From positions 26,110-90,109 of the forward strand of contig JAUIHS010000020.1 of NCBI GenBank assembly GCA_030432255.1: 64,000 bases of DNA. The letters are read 5' to 3'. Made by a program: the position numbers and the translations under genes. This DNA is from Phycisphaerae bacterium (GTDB taxonomy: Bacteria; Planctomycetota; Phycisphaerae; Phycisphaerales; UBA1924). Numbering within the stretch: position 1 is the stretch's first letter; every line of letters begins with the position of its first letter. Shown piece after piece: positions 26,643-35,691 of this stretch. The notes below the pieces were generated by a model. The model was not told the DNA's origin, searched no databases, and saw only the letters and a program-made list of their open reading frames with translations.

Positions 26643-27272
26643 CTTCCTGACAAACGGATTCGACGACATCTCGCGGCCGATCGTTGTTTCTTCCATGTGC
26701 CCCGGGAGGACACGCGTTTCCGGCGGGAGGGTGTACAGGATCTCGAGGATCGAGTTGATCAACTGACGCTGGTCGCTGGTGGGGAAGTCGAAGCGGCCGA
26801 TCGAATCGCGGAACAGGGTGTCGCCGACGATCGCGGTCTGAGCATTCTCGCTGAAGAGCGTCACGCCGCCCGGCGAGTGCCCGGGGGTGTGGAGCACCTT
26901 CCACGGCCCTCCCGGCAGGTCCAGTTCCTGCCCGTCACGAAGCGGCTCATCGGCGGGGGTGGTGGTGTAGGGCTGCCCGAAGGCCGCGGAGAGATTGAGT
27001 TGAGGGTCATCGAGCCACGGGGCCTCGGCGTCATGCAGCAGCACGCGGATGCCGGGGAAGGCCCGGCGGACGTCGTCAAGGCCGAAGATGTGATCGATAT
27101 GCGCATGGGTCAGCACGCAGTGCGTCGGCGTGACGCCCAGCGCCCGAACATGGTCGATCATCGCGGCGGGGTCGAATCCGGCGTCCGCGATCCAGCAGCC
27201 AGTGTCATCGTGGATGACGTAGCAGTTGGTCGCGAATGGCCCTAACACGAAGCGTTCAATCTGCACCTGCAT
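26640..27272 (-). CDS. metallo-beta-lactamase-fold hydrolase (glyoxalase II-like)
   Basis: A 210-residue MBL-fold enzyme with His56-x-His58-x-Asp60-His61 (THAHIDH), His in HTPGHSPGG, Asp in VGDTLF and His in LPGHMEET, the full two-metal set. It probably hydrolyses a thioester such as S-lactoylglutathione-like compounds. A longer open frame upstream is rejected because it lies antisense over the cupin gene. It is divergent from the cupin with 42 bases between starts. Confidence 0.85.
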   Translation of the reverse strand: MQVQIERFVLGPFATNCYVIHDDTGCWIADAGFDPAAMIDHVRALGVTPTHCVLTHAHIDHIFGLDDVRRAFPGIRVLLHDAEAPWLDDPQLNLSAAFGQPYTTTPADEPLRDGQELDLPGGPWKVLHTPGHSPGGVTLFSENAQTAIVGDTLFRDSIGRFDFPTSDQRQLINSILEILYTLPPETRVLPGHMEETTIGREMSSNPFVRK

Positions 27273-27314
27273 GCGAGCATGGTAGACTGAAATGACCCAG
27301 GAGACCCGATCACC

Positions 27315-27680
27315 ATGCTCATTCGCAATATCGCCCAGGTCGACAGGCAGCCCGTGGATATGGAGGGCGTCAAAGGGATCACCATGTCTGTCATGGTGGG
27401 CCGCGATGACGGCGCCCCCAACTTCGCCCTGCGGCACTTCAATGTCGAACCGGGCGGCCACTCGCCCCGCCACAGTCACGACTACGAACACGAAGTTTTC
27501 ATCGTCGATGGCGGGGGTGAGGTGCTCCTTGAGGGTGAGTTCAGACCCATCCGCAAGGGCGATGTGATCTACGTGCCGGCGGACGAGGAACACCAGTTCC
27601 GCGCTGCCGACAACGGCCTCCAGTTCCTGTGCCTCGTCCCGGTGACCCGCAATTGCGGCGACCCGGTGCCCGGCAGTTGA
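27315..27680 (+). CDS. small cupin-domain protein
   Basis: A 121-residue single cupin with the metal-binding motif HSPRHSHDYEHEVFIVDG and the second motif YVPADEEHQFR. The metal ligands (three His and one Glu, plus His in the second motif) are present. Such stand-alone cupins are often sensors, isomerases or dioxygenases; no specific reaction can be assigned. CAGGAG lies about 12 bases before the ATG. Confidence 0.8.
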   Translation: MLIRNIAQVDRQPVDMEGVKGITMSVMVGRDDGAPNFALRHFNVEPGGHSPRHSHDYEHEVFIVDGGGEVLLEGEFRPIRKGDVIYVPADEEHQFRAADNGLQFLCLVPVTRNCGDPVPGS

Positions 27681-27717
27681 TGTCTCGACCCCGCCTACCC
27701 CATCGGAGCCCTGATCG

Positions 27718-28668
27718 ATGAGTGAGGACAGACCTCGATCACCACGGCGCGCATCCGCCAGACCCACGTTCACACTCTTCGCCGGTATCTGGATGGCAGT
27801 CGTACTGGTGGCCATTGTCGCGCTCGTCGTCTTCGTCGAGCCCTATCGCGGACCGCTCATCGCGGCAGGCCTGCTGCTGCTCGCGATATCTCCGCTGGTC
27901 ATCGCCGTCACATCCACCACCGACATCAATCGCTCCGCCGAACGCCGCACGCTTCGCATCTCGCATCAGCTTGAAGAAGTGATCGCGGACCTGCGCCTGT
28001 CAGATACGGCACGCGCCGTCCTTTCGCGCCGTCAGGAACACGAACTGCTCCGCCGTGCCATCGAACAGGACCTCACCGAGGGACAGTGGGACTCCGCACA
28101 CGCACTCATCCAGAAACTCGATGTCGACTACGGTTGGAAAGAAGAGGCCGCGGGACTCCAGGAGCGCCTCGATCGTGAGCGTGCGGCGACATTCGACCGC
28201 AGTGTGCACGAGGCCGTTGAGGGATTCGAGCGACTGCTGCGTGACCACCGCTGGACCGAGGCGTATACCGAAGCGGCCCGGCTGGAACGCCAGTATCCGG
28301 ACTCGCCGCGCATCGCTGGTCTGCGGGAGCGCGTTGATACCGGGCGACTCGTCTATCGGCGCGATCTGGAGCGGCGCTTCCATATCGCCGCGAGCGGCGA
28401 TGACCCGGACGAAGCGCTGGCGATCTTCCGTGAACTGGATCTCTACCTGACACCCGCCGATGCGCCCCGTTTCCAGGAAGAAGCGAAGCGAGTCTTCGCC
28501 GCGGCTCGCGAGAAGCTTGCGGTGAACTTCAAGGCGGCGGTTCATGATCATCGGTGGAATGAGGCCCTGACCCTGGGGCGGCGTCTCATCGAGGAGTTCC
28601 CCAACTCCAAGATGGCGAACGAGGTGCGCGGGTTGCTCCCCTCGATCGAAGAGAGGCTCAGTGCGTAG
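27718..28668 (+). CDS. membrane protein with TPR-like helical domain
   Basis: A 316-residue protein with two membrane segments (about residues 20-40 and 46-66) followed by a long helical region. In that region the pattern DHRWxEAxxxxxxLxxxxPxS recurs (DHRWTEAYTEAARL and DHRWNEALTLGRRL), a TPR-like repeat. It probably scaffolds a membrane-associated complex. Its 3' end overlaps the convergent gene by 11 bases. Confidence 0.55.
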   Translation: MSEDRPRSPRRASARPTFTLFAGIWMAVVLVAIVALVVFVEPYRGPLIAAGLLLLAISPLVIAVTSTTDINRSAERRTLRISHQLEEVIADLRLSDTARAVLSRRQEHELLRRAIEQDLTEGQWDSAHALIQKLDVDYGWKEEAAGLQERLDRERAATFDRSVHEAVEGFERLLRDHRWTEAYTEAARLERQYPDSPRIAGLRERVDTGRLVYRRDLERRFHIAASGDDPDEALAIFRELDLYLTPADAPRFQEEAKRVFAAAREKLAVNFKAAVHDHRWNEALTLGRRLIEEFPNSKMANEVRGLLPSIEERLSA

Positions 28669-29794
28669 GTGGGGCGAGGGGCGACTTCTCCCGCTCCGTG
28701 CTCGCCGCATCCCGCTCCCCATTCAGGTACATCGCAACCACGTCGCGGATGGCTTCGAGATCCGGGTCTTCCATGGCATATTCGAAGTCTGTCCACCCGG
28801 CGTTGACAGCGGTGGACCACGCATCAATGGCCATTTCGATCTCATCGGCGCGAGACAGGTAGCAGGCGAGGTTATAGAACAGGTTCGGTGAGAAGCGGCC
28901 GCGCCCGGATTGCATGGTGGTCTGGAGGTCTTCGGCTGCCCGTGCCCAGTCGCTCCTGGCGCCTTCCTGATCACCCAGGCGCAGGCGGAGCGAGGCCATC
29001 GCCGCGAGATCACCGCTCTGCGAGAGCACCTTCGACATCGCCGGAATCAGGCCCCTCGCACGCTTGCGCGTCTCGTCGTCGCCAAGCCACGTGTCGAGTG
29101 CCGCGATCTGGTCGGACCAGTCGCGCCGGTAATCTGAACCCGCGGCCTCGGCCAGTTCGAGCCAGAGTTCGTAGGTATCCATCATGCCGTCGGCGCCTTC
29201 GATCTGGTACCGCCAACTGACGAGGCTCTCGCAGTACTGGGCGAGGGTTTCAGGCGCGACCATGCCCTGCTTCCGACGGATGAAGTCCTCCGCCGTCTGG
29301 AACGTCGACTGAGCGGCCTCATTGTTTCCGGTCTGGACATGGCAGACGCCGAGGCGGAACCAGGTATAGAAGCGGACCCGGCCCGGACCGATCAGGTCGA
29401 CGTGCTCCTCGAACGCATCACGCCCGAGCCGCCACGCCTCCTTGGCATCATCGTCGAGGCCGAGATCGACCCGCCCCCAGCCGAGCCAGTACCAGGCGTA
29501 TGCCTCGACGGGGACGACTGAACGAATTTCCTGCGATGACTCGCGGATCCACTTGCGCGTGCGGCGATCGGGGTGATCATGCCGCGCGAGCAGACCTCCG
29601 AGCGCCCGCCACGCGGTTCGGCTCTCCGGTTCCCGGTTGACTCGATTGGTGGCATGGTTGAGTCGTCGTTCGGTCGTCCGTTCCCAGCGTCCTTCGCCGG
29701 GCCCCGGACCGGGATCCTCGTACGTCACCAGCATCCAGATCGATACCGCCACACCGATGACCGCAGCAATCTTCAGGATCGTGCTGTTCGACAC
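28658..29794 (-). CDS. membrane-anchored TPR-like protein
   Basis: A 378-residue protein with one N-terminal membrane segment (KIAAVIGVAVSIWMLVTY) and then an all-helical region with TPR-like helices. The last one reads NLACYLSRADEIEMAIDAWSTAV, followed by the DPDLEAIR sequence common after such repeats. The start is GTG 29794, which has AAGGGAG 7 bases upstream; a GTG at 29818 is less likely. Function unknown. Confidence 0.6.
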   Translation of the reverse strand: MSNSTILKIAAVIGVAVSIWMLVTYEDPGPGPGEGRWERTTERRLNHATNRVNREPESRTAWRALGGLLARHDHPDRRTRKWIRESSQEIRSVVPVEAYAWYWLGWGRVDLGLDDDAKEAWRLGRDAFEEHVDLIGPGRVRFYTWFRLGVCHVQTGNNEAAQSTFQTAEDFIRRKQGMVAPETLAQYCESLVSWRYQIEGADGMMDTYELWLELAEAAGSDYRRDWSDQIAALDTWLGDDETRKRARGLIPAMSKVLSQSGDLAAMASLRLRLGDQEGARSDWARAAEDLQTTMQSGRGRFSPNLFYNLACYLSRADEIEMAIDAWSTAVNAGWTDFEYAMEDPDLEAIRDVVAMYLNGERDAASTEREKSPLAPPTH

Positions 29795-29874
29795 GAGTCG
29801 ACTCCCTTCAACACCCACAACGTCCGCATGGGGTCATTCTACGGCACGATCGGCCGGGAGCGAACAACCAATTG

Positions 29875-30702
29875 TCAGCCAGATCCACCGCCCGCCGGTG
29901 GCATCTTGCCACCGAGCGGTGCCCGCTTCGGCTCCCCGTCGCGGCGGGGATACAGCCGGGGTGTTCGGCTCTGCTTGGTCAGGACGACGATCCGGCCGGT
30001 GGGCGTCTCGATGGTCCCCGCGTGAACCGCGTGCAGCTCCCGCAGGGCCTCGGTGGCATGCGCCAGTTCCTCGTCCGCCCGCGCTCCCTTGGTGAGCAGC
30101 ACACTGCCTCCGGGCCGCATCAACGGGACGGTCAGCTCCGCCGCGACGTTCATCGCGCCCAGCGCCCGGGCACACACCGCATCGAACGACTCCCGATACA
30201 CCTTGTGCTGCTGCCCCAGCGTCTCCGCACGTCCCTGCACAACCTCGACATTCGGCAGGCCCAGCGCGGCGGTCGCGGCGTTCAGGAACTGCACCTTCTT
30301 GCCCGTCGCTTCGAGGAGTGTGAAGCGGTGATTCGGCAGCGCAATGGCGAGAGGAATGCCGGGCATCCCGCCGCCGGTCCCGACGTCTGCGATGTGCGAC
30401 CCTTCCGGTAATTCCACCAGCAGGGGAATGAGTGTGAGCGAGTCGAAGATGTGGCGGGTCCACGCCTCCTCGAGATCCGTGATCGAGGTCAGGTTGACGA
30501 CGGAGTTGGCGGCGTACAGCAGCGCCAGGTAACGACCCAGCCGTTCGATGTCTCCGTCATCAAACGCCAGGCCAAAACCCTCGCACAGTTCAAGGAAGGA
30601 GGGGGGGGCCGTCAGGGCGACGACATCCGTAACAAAGTCCAGTTCAACCTGCCGAGGGGAACGCTCATCCATAGCAGAGCGTTCTACGGCATCGGCGGTC
30701 AT
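29875..30702 (-). CDS. rsmG: 16S rRNA (guanine-527-N7)-methyltransferase RsmG (GidB)
   Basis: A 275-residue protein with NLTSITDLEEAWTRHIFDSL and the SAM-binding loop DVGTGGGMPGIPLAI, both typical of RsmG, then LLEATGKKVQFL. It methylates G527 of 16S rRNA with SAM. It is longer than most family members by an N-terminal extension of about 30 residues and a Pro/Gly/Arg-rich C-terminal tail. An in-frame ATG at 30672 is an alternative start. Confidence 0.9.
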   Translation of the reverse strand: MTADAVERSAMDERSPRQVELDFVTDVVALTAPPSFLELCEGFGLAFDDGDIERLGRYLALLYAANSVVNLTSITDLEEAWTRHIFDSLTLIPLLVELPEGSHIADVGTGGGMPGIPLAIALPNHRFTLLEATGKKVQFLNAATAALGLPNVEVVQGRAETLGQQHKVYRESFDAVCARALGAMNVAAELTVPLMRPGGSVLLTKGARADEELAHATEALRELHAVHAGTIETPTGRIVVLTKQSRTPRLYPRRDGEPKRAPLGGKMPPAGGGSG

Positions 30703-30855
30703 GACACAAGCGGAGGCTGTCCGGTGGTCTGCTACACTGTGGAGCGGGATTCCGGATCCCCGGTGTCGATTACAAGCCGTTGTGTCTCTCTCTGTCAGCC
30801 GGGTGAGGCCCCATCTGGGTGCCCGCGGCTACCTGCCTGATGCCGAGGCCGCCTG

Positions 30856-33663
30856 ATGGGCAATATCACGACCCACAAGAACATCGCGCTCCAGATCATG
30901 CGTGAATTGCGCGACGCCAGCCAGGGGCATGTCGGCGCCTATCGGCCGGAAGACGAGTGGTTCTTCGAGTTCGGCAACTGGCTGACGGACATGTCCCAGA
31001 TGCGCGACCCCGCCGCGTTCATCTCCGCCAAGCTCACTGTCTGGAACAAGAAGACCGGGATCAGTCTGACCAACGCCGCCGTGTACCTCGACCGCATGAT
31101 GGGGCAGCCCAAGCCCAACGGGCAGGCGGATCGTGACTACACCGGTGAACTGAACGGCAGACCGCCAAAGCGGAACGAGACCACCGACGACGGCGCCCTG
31201 ACGCGATGGCTCCGTGAACTCGTCTTCGCATGGGGGTACGAGACGTTTGTCCATCGCGGCAAGCATCTCAAGGAAGACGAATACAAGGCCATCTTCGATA
31301 TCTTCTACACGCAGTACTATCCGCACGAGCACCTCGACTGTCCGACCTTCCCGGGTGGTCCGTCGGATGAGATGCGTGTGATCGGCGAACGGGTCGGCTC
31401 GCTCGTGGCACGCCACGCCTGCGATGTGCCTCCCATGGAGCCGAAGCCGAAACAGCGGGGCGGCGGTGGTCCCTCCGCCGCGGACGCATGGGTGCGCATC
31501 CGTATCGAAGACGAGCATGGTCATCCCCTGTCCAACGTGAAGCTGCGCTTCCATCCCGATGGTGGCACCTCGCGCGATCTCACGACGGACCGCAACGGCA
31601 TGGCCGAGGTCACCGGGCTCGCAGCCGGCACGCGCTTCGACCTGTCCTGCCCCATCAGCGGGCAGGGTGAGGATGAGGCTCGACTGGAGCGGAGTTGGAG
31701 CACGCAGGCCATCAGCGCAGCGGGCCATCCGATCGACGCCACCCCGACCGGCCCTCCCGGCGGCGGTCGCAAGTTCATCCTGCGGGCGGAGGCGGTCAAG
31801 CCCACCTCAAGCGATTCCCTCAAGACGCTGGCCGGCCGGGCGAACGTCAGTTGGGAGGAACTCGCACGTTTCAACTTCGGCACGGACAACCCGAAGAGGG
31901 TCAACGATGCGTTGCGTGACCGGGTTGGCTGTCACAAGTTCGTGAACAACAACTACCGCTTCGCGGGCGACGAGAAGGGTGTCATGTACCTGCCGCACCT
32001 GTGGGAGCAGTCGGCGCTCGGTGTCAACCAGACGCATCGCTTCCGCGTCACGCGCGCCGATGGTCGTCCGGTCCGCGCGGCGCAGCCGAAGGGTGGCGCG
32101 AAGAAGGGCACGACACAGGGCGGCGGCGGGACGGGCGGCGGATCGTCGTCCGGCTCCACGCGCGCACTGCTTGCGTACCTCGACGAGCAGATCCAGTACC
32201 TCGCCGATCTGCTCACCTTCATCGAGTTCCACTGGAAGGCGCTCGCCCGCGAAACCCTGTCCGCGACTGACCGGGCGAAGCGCCAGCGGCTGCTCGTGCT
32301 CTTCGGTCATGCGTGCCACGCCATCGAGGACTTCTACTTCCACTCCAACTTCGTCGAGATCACATGGAAGAAGCTCAACCGGGAACTTCCGAAGGGTCGG
32401 GCGCGCAACAAGGCGGAAGAGGAACGGCATCGCCGCATCTTCCATCGTCGGCTGCGGGCGCCGCGAGTCCGGGGCAACGCACTCGATCCCGATGCTTCAG
32501 ATGACGGCACCCGTCACCTGTTCACCGGCTTCTTCGGAGGCACGGACGTCTTTCACACCGTGATCGATGCGCTGGATGGGCTGAATGAGAAGCTGCAACT
32601 GGACGACCCGAAGGGCTTCGCGCGGAGGTTCCCGGCCGCTGGCCCCCTGATGCAGGGCAAGAGCACCGCGGACATCTCGAAGCAGTTGGAGGATGATGCG
32701 AAGAACCTGGACGACGCCAAGGTCAAGGCGCGCATGCAGGTGCGCGAGTACGAGGCGATCGTGGTGCTGTGGGACACGCTCGGCTGGGTCGCCAGCGAGA
32801 ACCGCCGGGAGCGGCTTCGAGAGAAAGACCCCACCAACAAGATCGGCGCCCGCCATCAGGCTCGTCTGCTCAACGGCACCTACGATCGTGTCTTCGGAAC
32901 ACTCCAGAAGCACAACCTGCTGCATGCGACATCCGTCGACGCGATCAAGCGGGCCTTCAAGATCGACCGCGACCTGATCTTCACCCCGGCGGGCCAGAAG
33001 CGATCGGAGTGGGAGAAGGGTGTGAACCTCCCGGACGGCATCCTCGGGACGTTCGCCTTCCTGCTCACGCTGGCGCAGACGGCGGAGCAGGAGCACCACG
33101 ACTCCGAGGAGCAGTCGCTGGAGTACGATCGCGATGGTCTCGATGGCGACGATGTCACCGAGGCGTGGAACGCGACGAACAACGAAGCCAGCGCGGAGGT
33201 CATCGGATCGCACTCGCTGCTCGCCAAGGACAGCCCCCACAAGGAACCACTGCGGGCGCCGGCGGTCAACATCGCCACGCGGGTATCGTGCTTCGTGGCC
33301 CGCACGATGGCGAACCAGATCGTCGCCCACCACGTCAACGTGGCCCGCTTCGACCAGCAGGCGTCGGGGCAGAGTCAGACCGGGACCTTCAACACGCTCA
33401 ACCGTGGTCGGTGCATCGACTGGCTCCACCTCCTGCAGCACTTCCTCTGCCATCCGGGCGAGTGCGAGCACAACTGGCATGTCGAATCCATGGACATGAA
33501 ACCCCCCTCCGGAACCTACAAGGACCACAACACCCACTACATCATCCGACGCATCGACCTGGCGACACGCGACAAGCGGATGAAGCAGGACAACCGCAAT
33601 CGCCTCGACAAGGAGTACCACGCCTTCGAGGATGTCAACGAGCGGGCGTGGCAGAACAGGTGA
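30856..33663 (+). CDS. large Het-C-domain protein, possible exported effector
   Basis: A 935-residue protein without signal peptide or membrane segment. Near residues 482-501 it has FGHACHAIEDFYFHSNFVEI, the zinc-ligand-like core of Het-C/phospholipase-C-type helical domains. Around residues 215-300 lies a beta-sandwich-like stretch (DEHGHPLSNVKLRF), and around 315-360 a LysM-like segment. A Gly/Ser/Thr linker separates the two halves. The next gene, 3 bases on, encodes a LysM/peptidoglycan-binding protein. Family knowledge: Het-C domains occur in toxins delivered by bacterial secretion systems. Inference: an effector plus an adaptor. GAGG lies 7 bases before the ATG. Confidence 0.65.
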   Translation: MGNITTHKNIALQIMRELRDASQGHVGAYRPEDEWFFEFGNWLTDMSQMRDPAAFISAKLTVWNKKTGISLTNAAVYLDRMMGQPKPNGQADRDYTGELNGRPPKRNETTDDGALTRWLRELVFAWGYETFVHRGKHLKEDEYKAIFDIFYTQYYPHEHLDCPTFPGGPSDEMRVIGERVGSLVARHACDVPPMEPKPKQRGGGGPSAADAWVRIRIEDEHGHPLSNVKLRFHPDGGTSRDLTTDRNGMAEVTGLAAGTRFDLSCPISGQGEDEARLERSWSTQAISAAGHPIDATPTGPPGGGRKFILRAEAVKPTSSDSLKTLAGRANVSWEELARFNFGTDNPKRVNDALRDRVGCHKFVNNNYRFAGDEKGVMYLPHLWEQSALGVNQTHRFRVTRADGRPVRAAQPKGGAKKGTTQGGGGTGGGSSSGSTRALLAYLDEQIQYLADLLTFIEFHWKALARETLSATDRAKRQRLLVLFGHACHAIEDFYFHSNFVEITWKKLNRELPKGRARNKAEEERHRRIFHRRLRAPRVRGNALDPDASDDGTRHLFTGFFGGTDVFHTVIDALDGLNEKLQLDDPKGFARRFPAAGPLMQGKSTADISKQLEDDAKNLDDAKVKARMQVREYEAIVVLWDTLGWVASENRRERLREKDPTNKIGARHQARLLNGTYDRVFGTLQKHNLLHATSVDAIKRAFKIDRDLIFTPAGQKRSEWEKGVNLPDGILGTFAFLLTLAQTAEQEHHDSEEQSLEYDRDGLDGDDVTEAWNATNNEASAEVIGSHSLLAKDSPHKEPLRAPAVNIATRVSCFVARTMANQIVAHHVNVARFDQQASGQSQTGTFNTLNRGRCIDWLHLLQHFLCHPGECEHNWHVESMDMKPPSGTYKDHNTHYIIRRIDLATRDKRMKQDNRNRLDKEYHAFEDVNERAWQNR

Positions 33664-33666
33664 GCC

Positions 33667-34332
33667 ATGAGTGAATCGTCCTCATCATCATCGTCGTCGG
33701 CCCCGGGCACGCGCTACACCGTGCAGAAGCACGACTGCGTGCTCTCCATCGCCGACCGGCACGGTCTCTTCTGGGAGACCATCTGGAATCACCCGGAGAA
33801 CAAGGGCCTTCGCGAAGAGCGGCAGGACCCCAACATTCTCTATCCCGGCGATGAACTCTTCATCCCCGACCCGCGCATCAAGGAAATGGACTGCGGCTGC
33901 GAGGCGAAACACACCTTCAAGCGAAAGGGAACGCCAGTCATCTTCCGGCTTCGATTGCTGGAACATGACGAGCCGCAGCAGGACGTGCCGTATGTCCTGC
34001 GCCTCGACGGGAAGGACTACTCCGGCAGGAGCGACGACGACGGCATGATCGAGGTGCACGTGCCCCCGGGCTCACGCGAAGGCGAACTGCAACTCGGCGA
34101 AGGTGAGGACGTGGAACTCATCCCCGTCATGCTCGGAGGCGTGGATCCGCTCGGCGGCACGGAAGGAATCCGGAAACGACTCGCCAACCTCGGCTACGAC
34201 TGTGATGACGACGCCGACGACGAAACCATCGCCGATGCCCTCACCGCCTTCCAGATCGATCACGACCTCGACGCCACCGGCGAAGCCGACGACGCCACCA
34301 GAAACAAGCTGCGCGATGCGCACGGGTGTTGA
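33667..34332 (+). CDS. LysM plus peptidoglycan-binding-domain protein
   Basis: A 221-residue protein. A Ser-rich start is followed by a LysM-type domain (about residues 15-70) with YTVQKHDCVLSIADRHG, TIWNHPEN and ILYPGDELFIPD. That variant is often found next to secreted toxins. Residues 75-140 look like a beta-sandwich, and the C-terminal 65 residues match PG_binding_1 (LANLGYDCDDDADDETIADAL). It follows the Het-C gene after 3 bases, so the two are co-expressed. Role inferred: cell-wall attachment or cargo loading for the Het-C protein. Confidence 0.75.
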   Translation: MSESSSSSSSSAPGTRYTVQKHDCVLSIADRHGLFWETIWNHPENKGLREERQDPNILYPGDELFIPDPRIKEMDCGCEAKHTFKRKGTPVIFRLRLLEHDEPQQDVPYVLRLDGKDYSGRSDDDGMIEVHVPPGSREGELQLGEGEDVELIPVMLGGVDPLGGTEGIRKRLANLGYDCDDDADDETIADALTAFQIDHDLDATGEADDATRNKLRDAHGC

Positions 34333-34359
34333 TCCGGGTCAAAGTGAGTCCGCCAGCCC

Positions 34360-34420
34360 GAATACCGAATGCCGAATGCCTCAATGCCCAATGCCCAATG
34401 CCCAATGCCTCAATGCCTAC
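34360..34420. repeat. one-armed heptamer array at the rodA stop
   Basis: Steps GAATACC, GAATGCC, CAATGCC (three times) and two 8-base variants TCAATGCC. Read on the minus strand, it starts with the rodA TAG stop (TAGGCATTGAGGCATT). No complementary arm or core is present. Confidence 0.8.
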
Positions 34421-35691
34421 TCAAACTCAAACGACTCACGCCAGAGTCGAGGCGGTCGGCGCATCGCCACACTCATCACCAGCCCGACCATCATGTAACC
34501 CACAACCAGGCTTGAACCGCCGTAGGAGACGTACGGCAATGTCATCCCCGTGATCGGAAGCAGGCCCACCGTCATGCCGATGTTGATCACCATCTGTGTC
34601 CCGACGATGGTCGCCAGACCCACAACGATCAGGCGGCCGAAGGGGTCGCGGCAACGGATCGATACCACGAACGCACCACCGATCCACACGCAGTAGAGGC
34701 CCACCACACCCATCGCGCCCAGCAGTCCGAACCGATTACCGATGACGGCAAAGATCATGTCGTTGTGCCGCTCCGGCAACGCCGAGAAGGTGATGAGCGC
34801 CCGAGCATGATCGTCGGGATGTCCGATCGCACCACCCGCGCCGAAGAGGGTCGTCGCCTGCTTCCCCTGGAAGCCGCGATCAGAGAGGTGCCGCTCGTCT
34901 CCCTCCAACTGGTCCACCACCGCCTGGATCCGTTCGACCTGGTGCGGACGCAGCAGCGGGTATTGACCGTGCTGCGCAAACAGCAGGCTCAGCGCGATGA
35001 CCGTGCCGCCGAAGAGTGCGCCGGCCGTCCCGATGAGTATGAGATGGCGGATGCGGGCGCCGGCCGCGATCAGCATCGCCACCAGGACCGGCATGAAGAC
35101 CATCGCCGTCCCCAGGTCCGGCTCCACGAGGATCAACGCCATGGGGACGAACGCGATCGCCGCCGGCAGGATCAACCCCCGATACGTCCTGTAGTTGCTC
35201 CGGTACTGCAGGTACCGCGCCATCACCAGCACGAACACCACCTTGGCAACTTCCGATGGCTGGAAGTCGGTCACGAAAAGGTTGATCCAGCGCCGCGCGC
35301 CCTTGCGGGGCGAGACGATGATGTCCGGCACGAACGGGATCAGAAGGAAGATGAGCAGACCGATGCATGCCCACGCCGCCGGCCACGCGAAGTAGTTGAT
35401 CCAGCGGTAGTGGGGGAACGCAACGCAGGCACCGGCTGCCAGCGCGACCATCGTGAGCACGATCTGCTTGAGGGCGTATCCCGAGAGACCGCCACCCTCG
35501 AGGCCGGACGTCAGGTTGATCGCGTAGACGCCGACCAGCGTCAGAGCCAGCGAAGCGCCCAGTACGATCCAACCGGGATGCTTCCATGTGATCGGAGGCA
35601 GGCCGGGGGCGGCCGAGGTCCGAAGCTGTCGCGGCGTCAGCGGCTTGTTCTTCGGCACCTGCTCCGTCTCGACTGCGGGCGTCCGGGTCAC
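34417..35691 (-). CDS. rodA: SEDS peptidoglycan glycosyltransferase RodA
   Basis: A 424-residue polytopic protein of the SEDS family. Visible motifs are RRWINLF, QPSEVAK, the catalytic-Asp region LVEPDLGTA and the C-terminal LPYVSYGGSSL. It polymerises lipid II into glycan strands together with PBP2, whose gene overlaps it by 4 bases upstream. The N-terminal 30 residues are hydrophilic. The TAG stop belongs to a heptamer array. It shows that this organism makes peptidoglycan. Confidence 0.92.
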   Translation of the reverse strand: MTRTPAVETEQVPKNKPLTPRQLRTSAAPGLPPITWKHPGWIVLGASLALTLVGVYAINLTSGLEGGGLSGYALKQIVLTMVALAAGACVAFPHYRWINYFAWPAAWACIGLLIFLLIPFVPDIIVSPRKGARRWINLFVTDFQPSEVAKVVFVLVMARYLQYRSNYRTYRGLILPAAIAFVPMALILVEPDLGTAMVFMPVLVAMLIAAGARIRHLILIGTAGALFGGTVIALSLLFAQHGQYPLLRPHQVERIQAVVDQLEGDERHLSDRGFQGKQATTLFGAGGAIGHPDDHARALITFSALPERHNDMIFAVIGNRFGLLGAMGVVGLYCVWIGGAFVVSIRCRDPFGRLIVVGLATIVGTQMVINIGMTVGLLPITGMTLPYVSYGGSSLVVGYMMVGLVMSVAMRRPPRLWRESFEFE

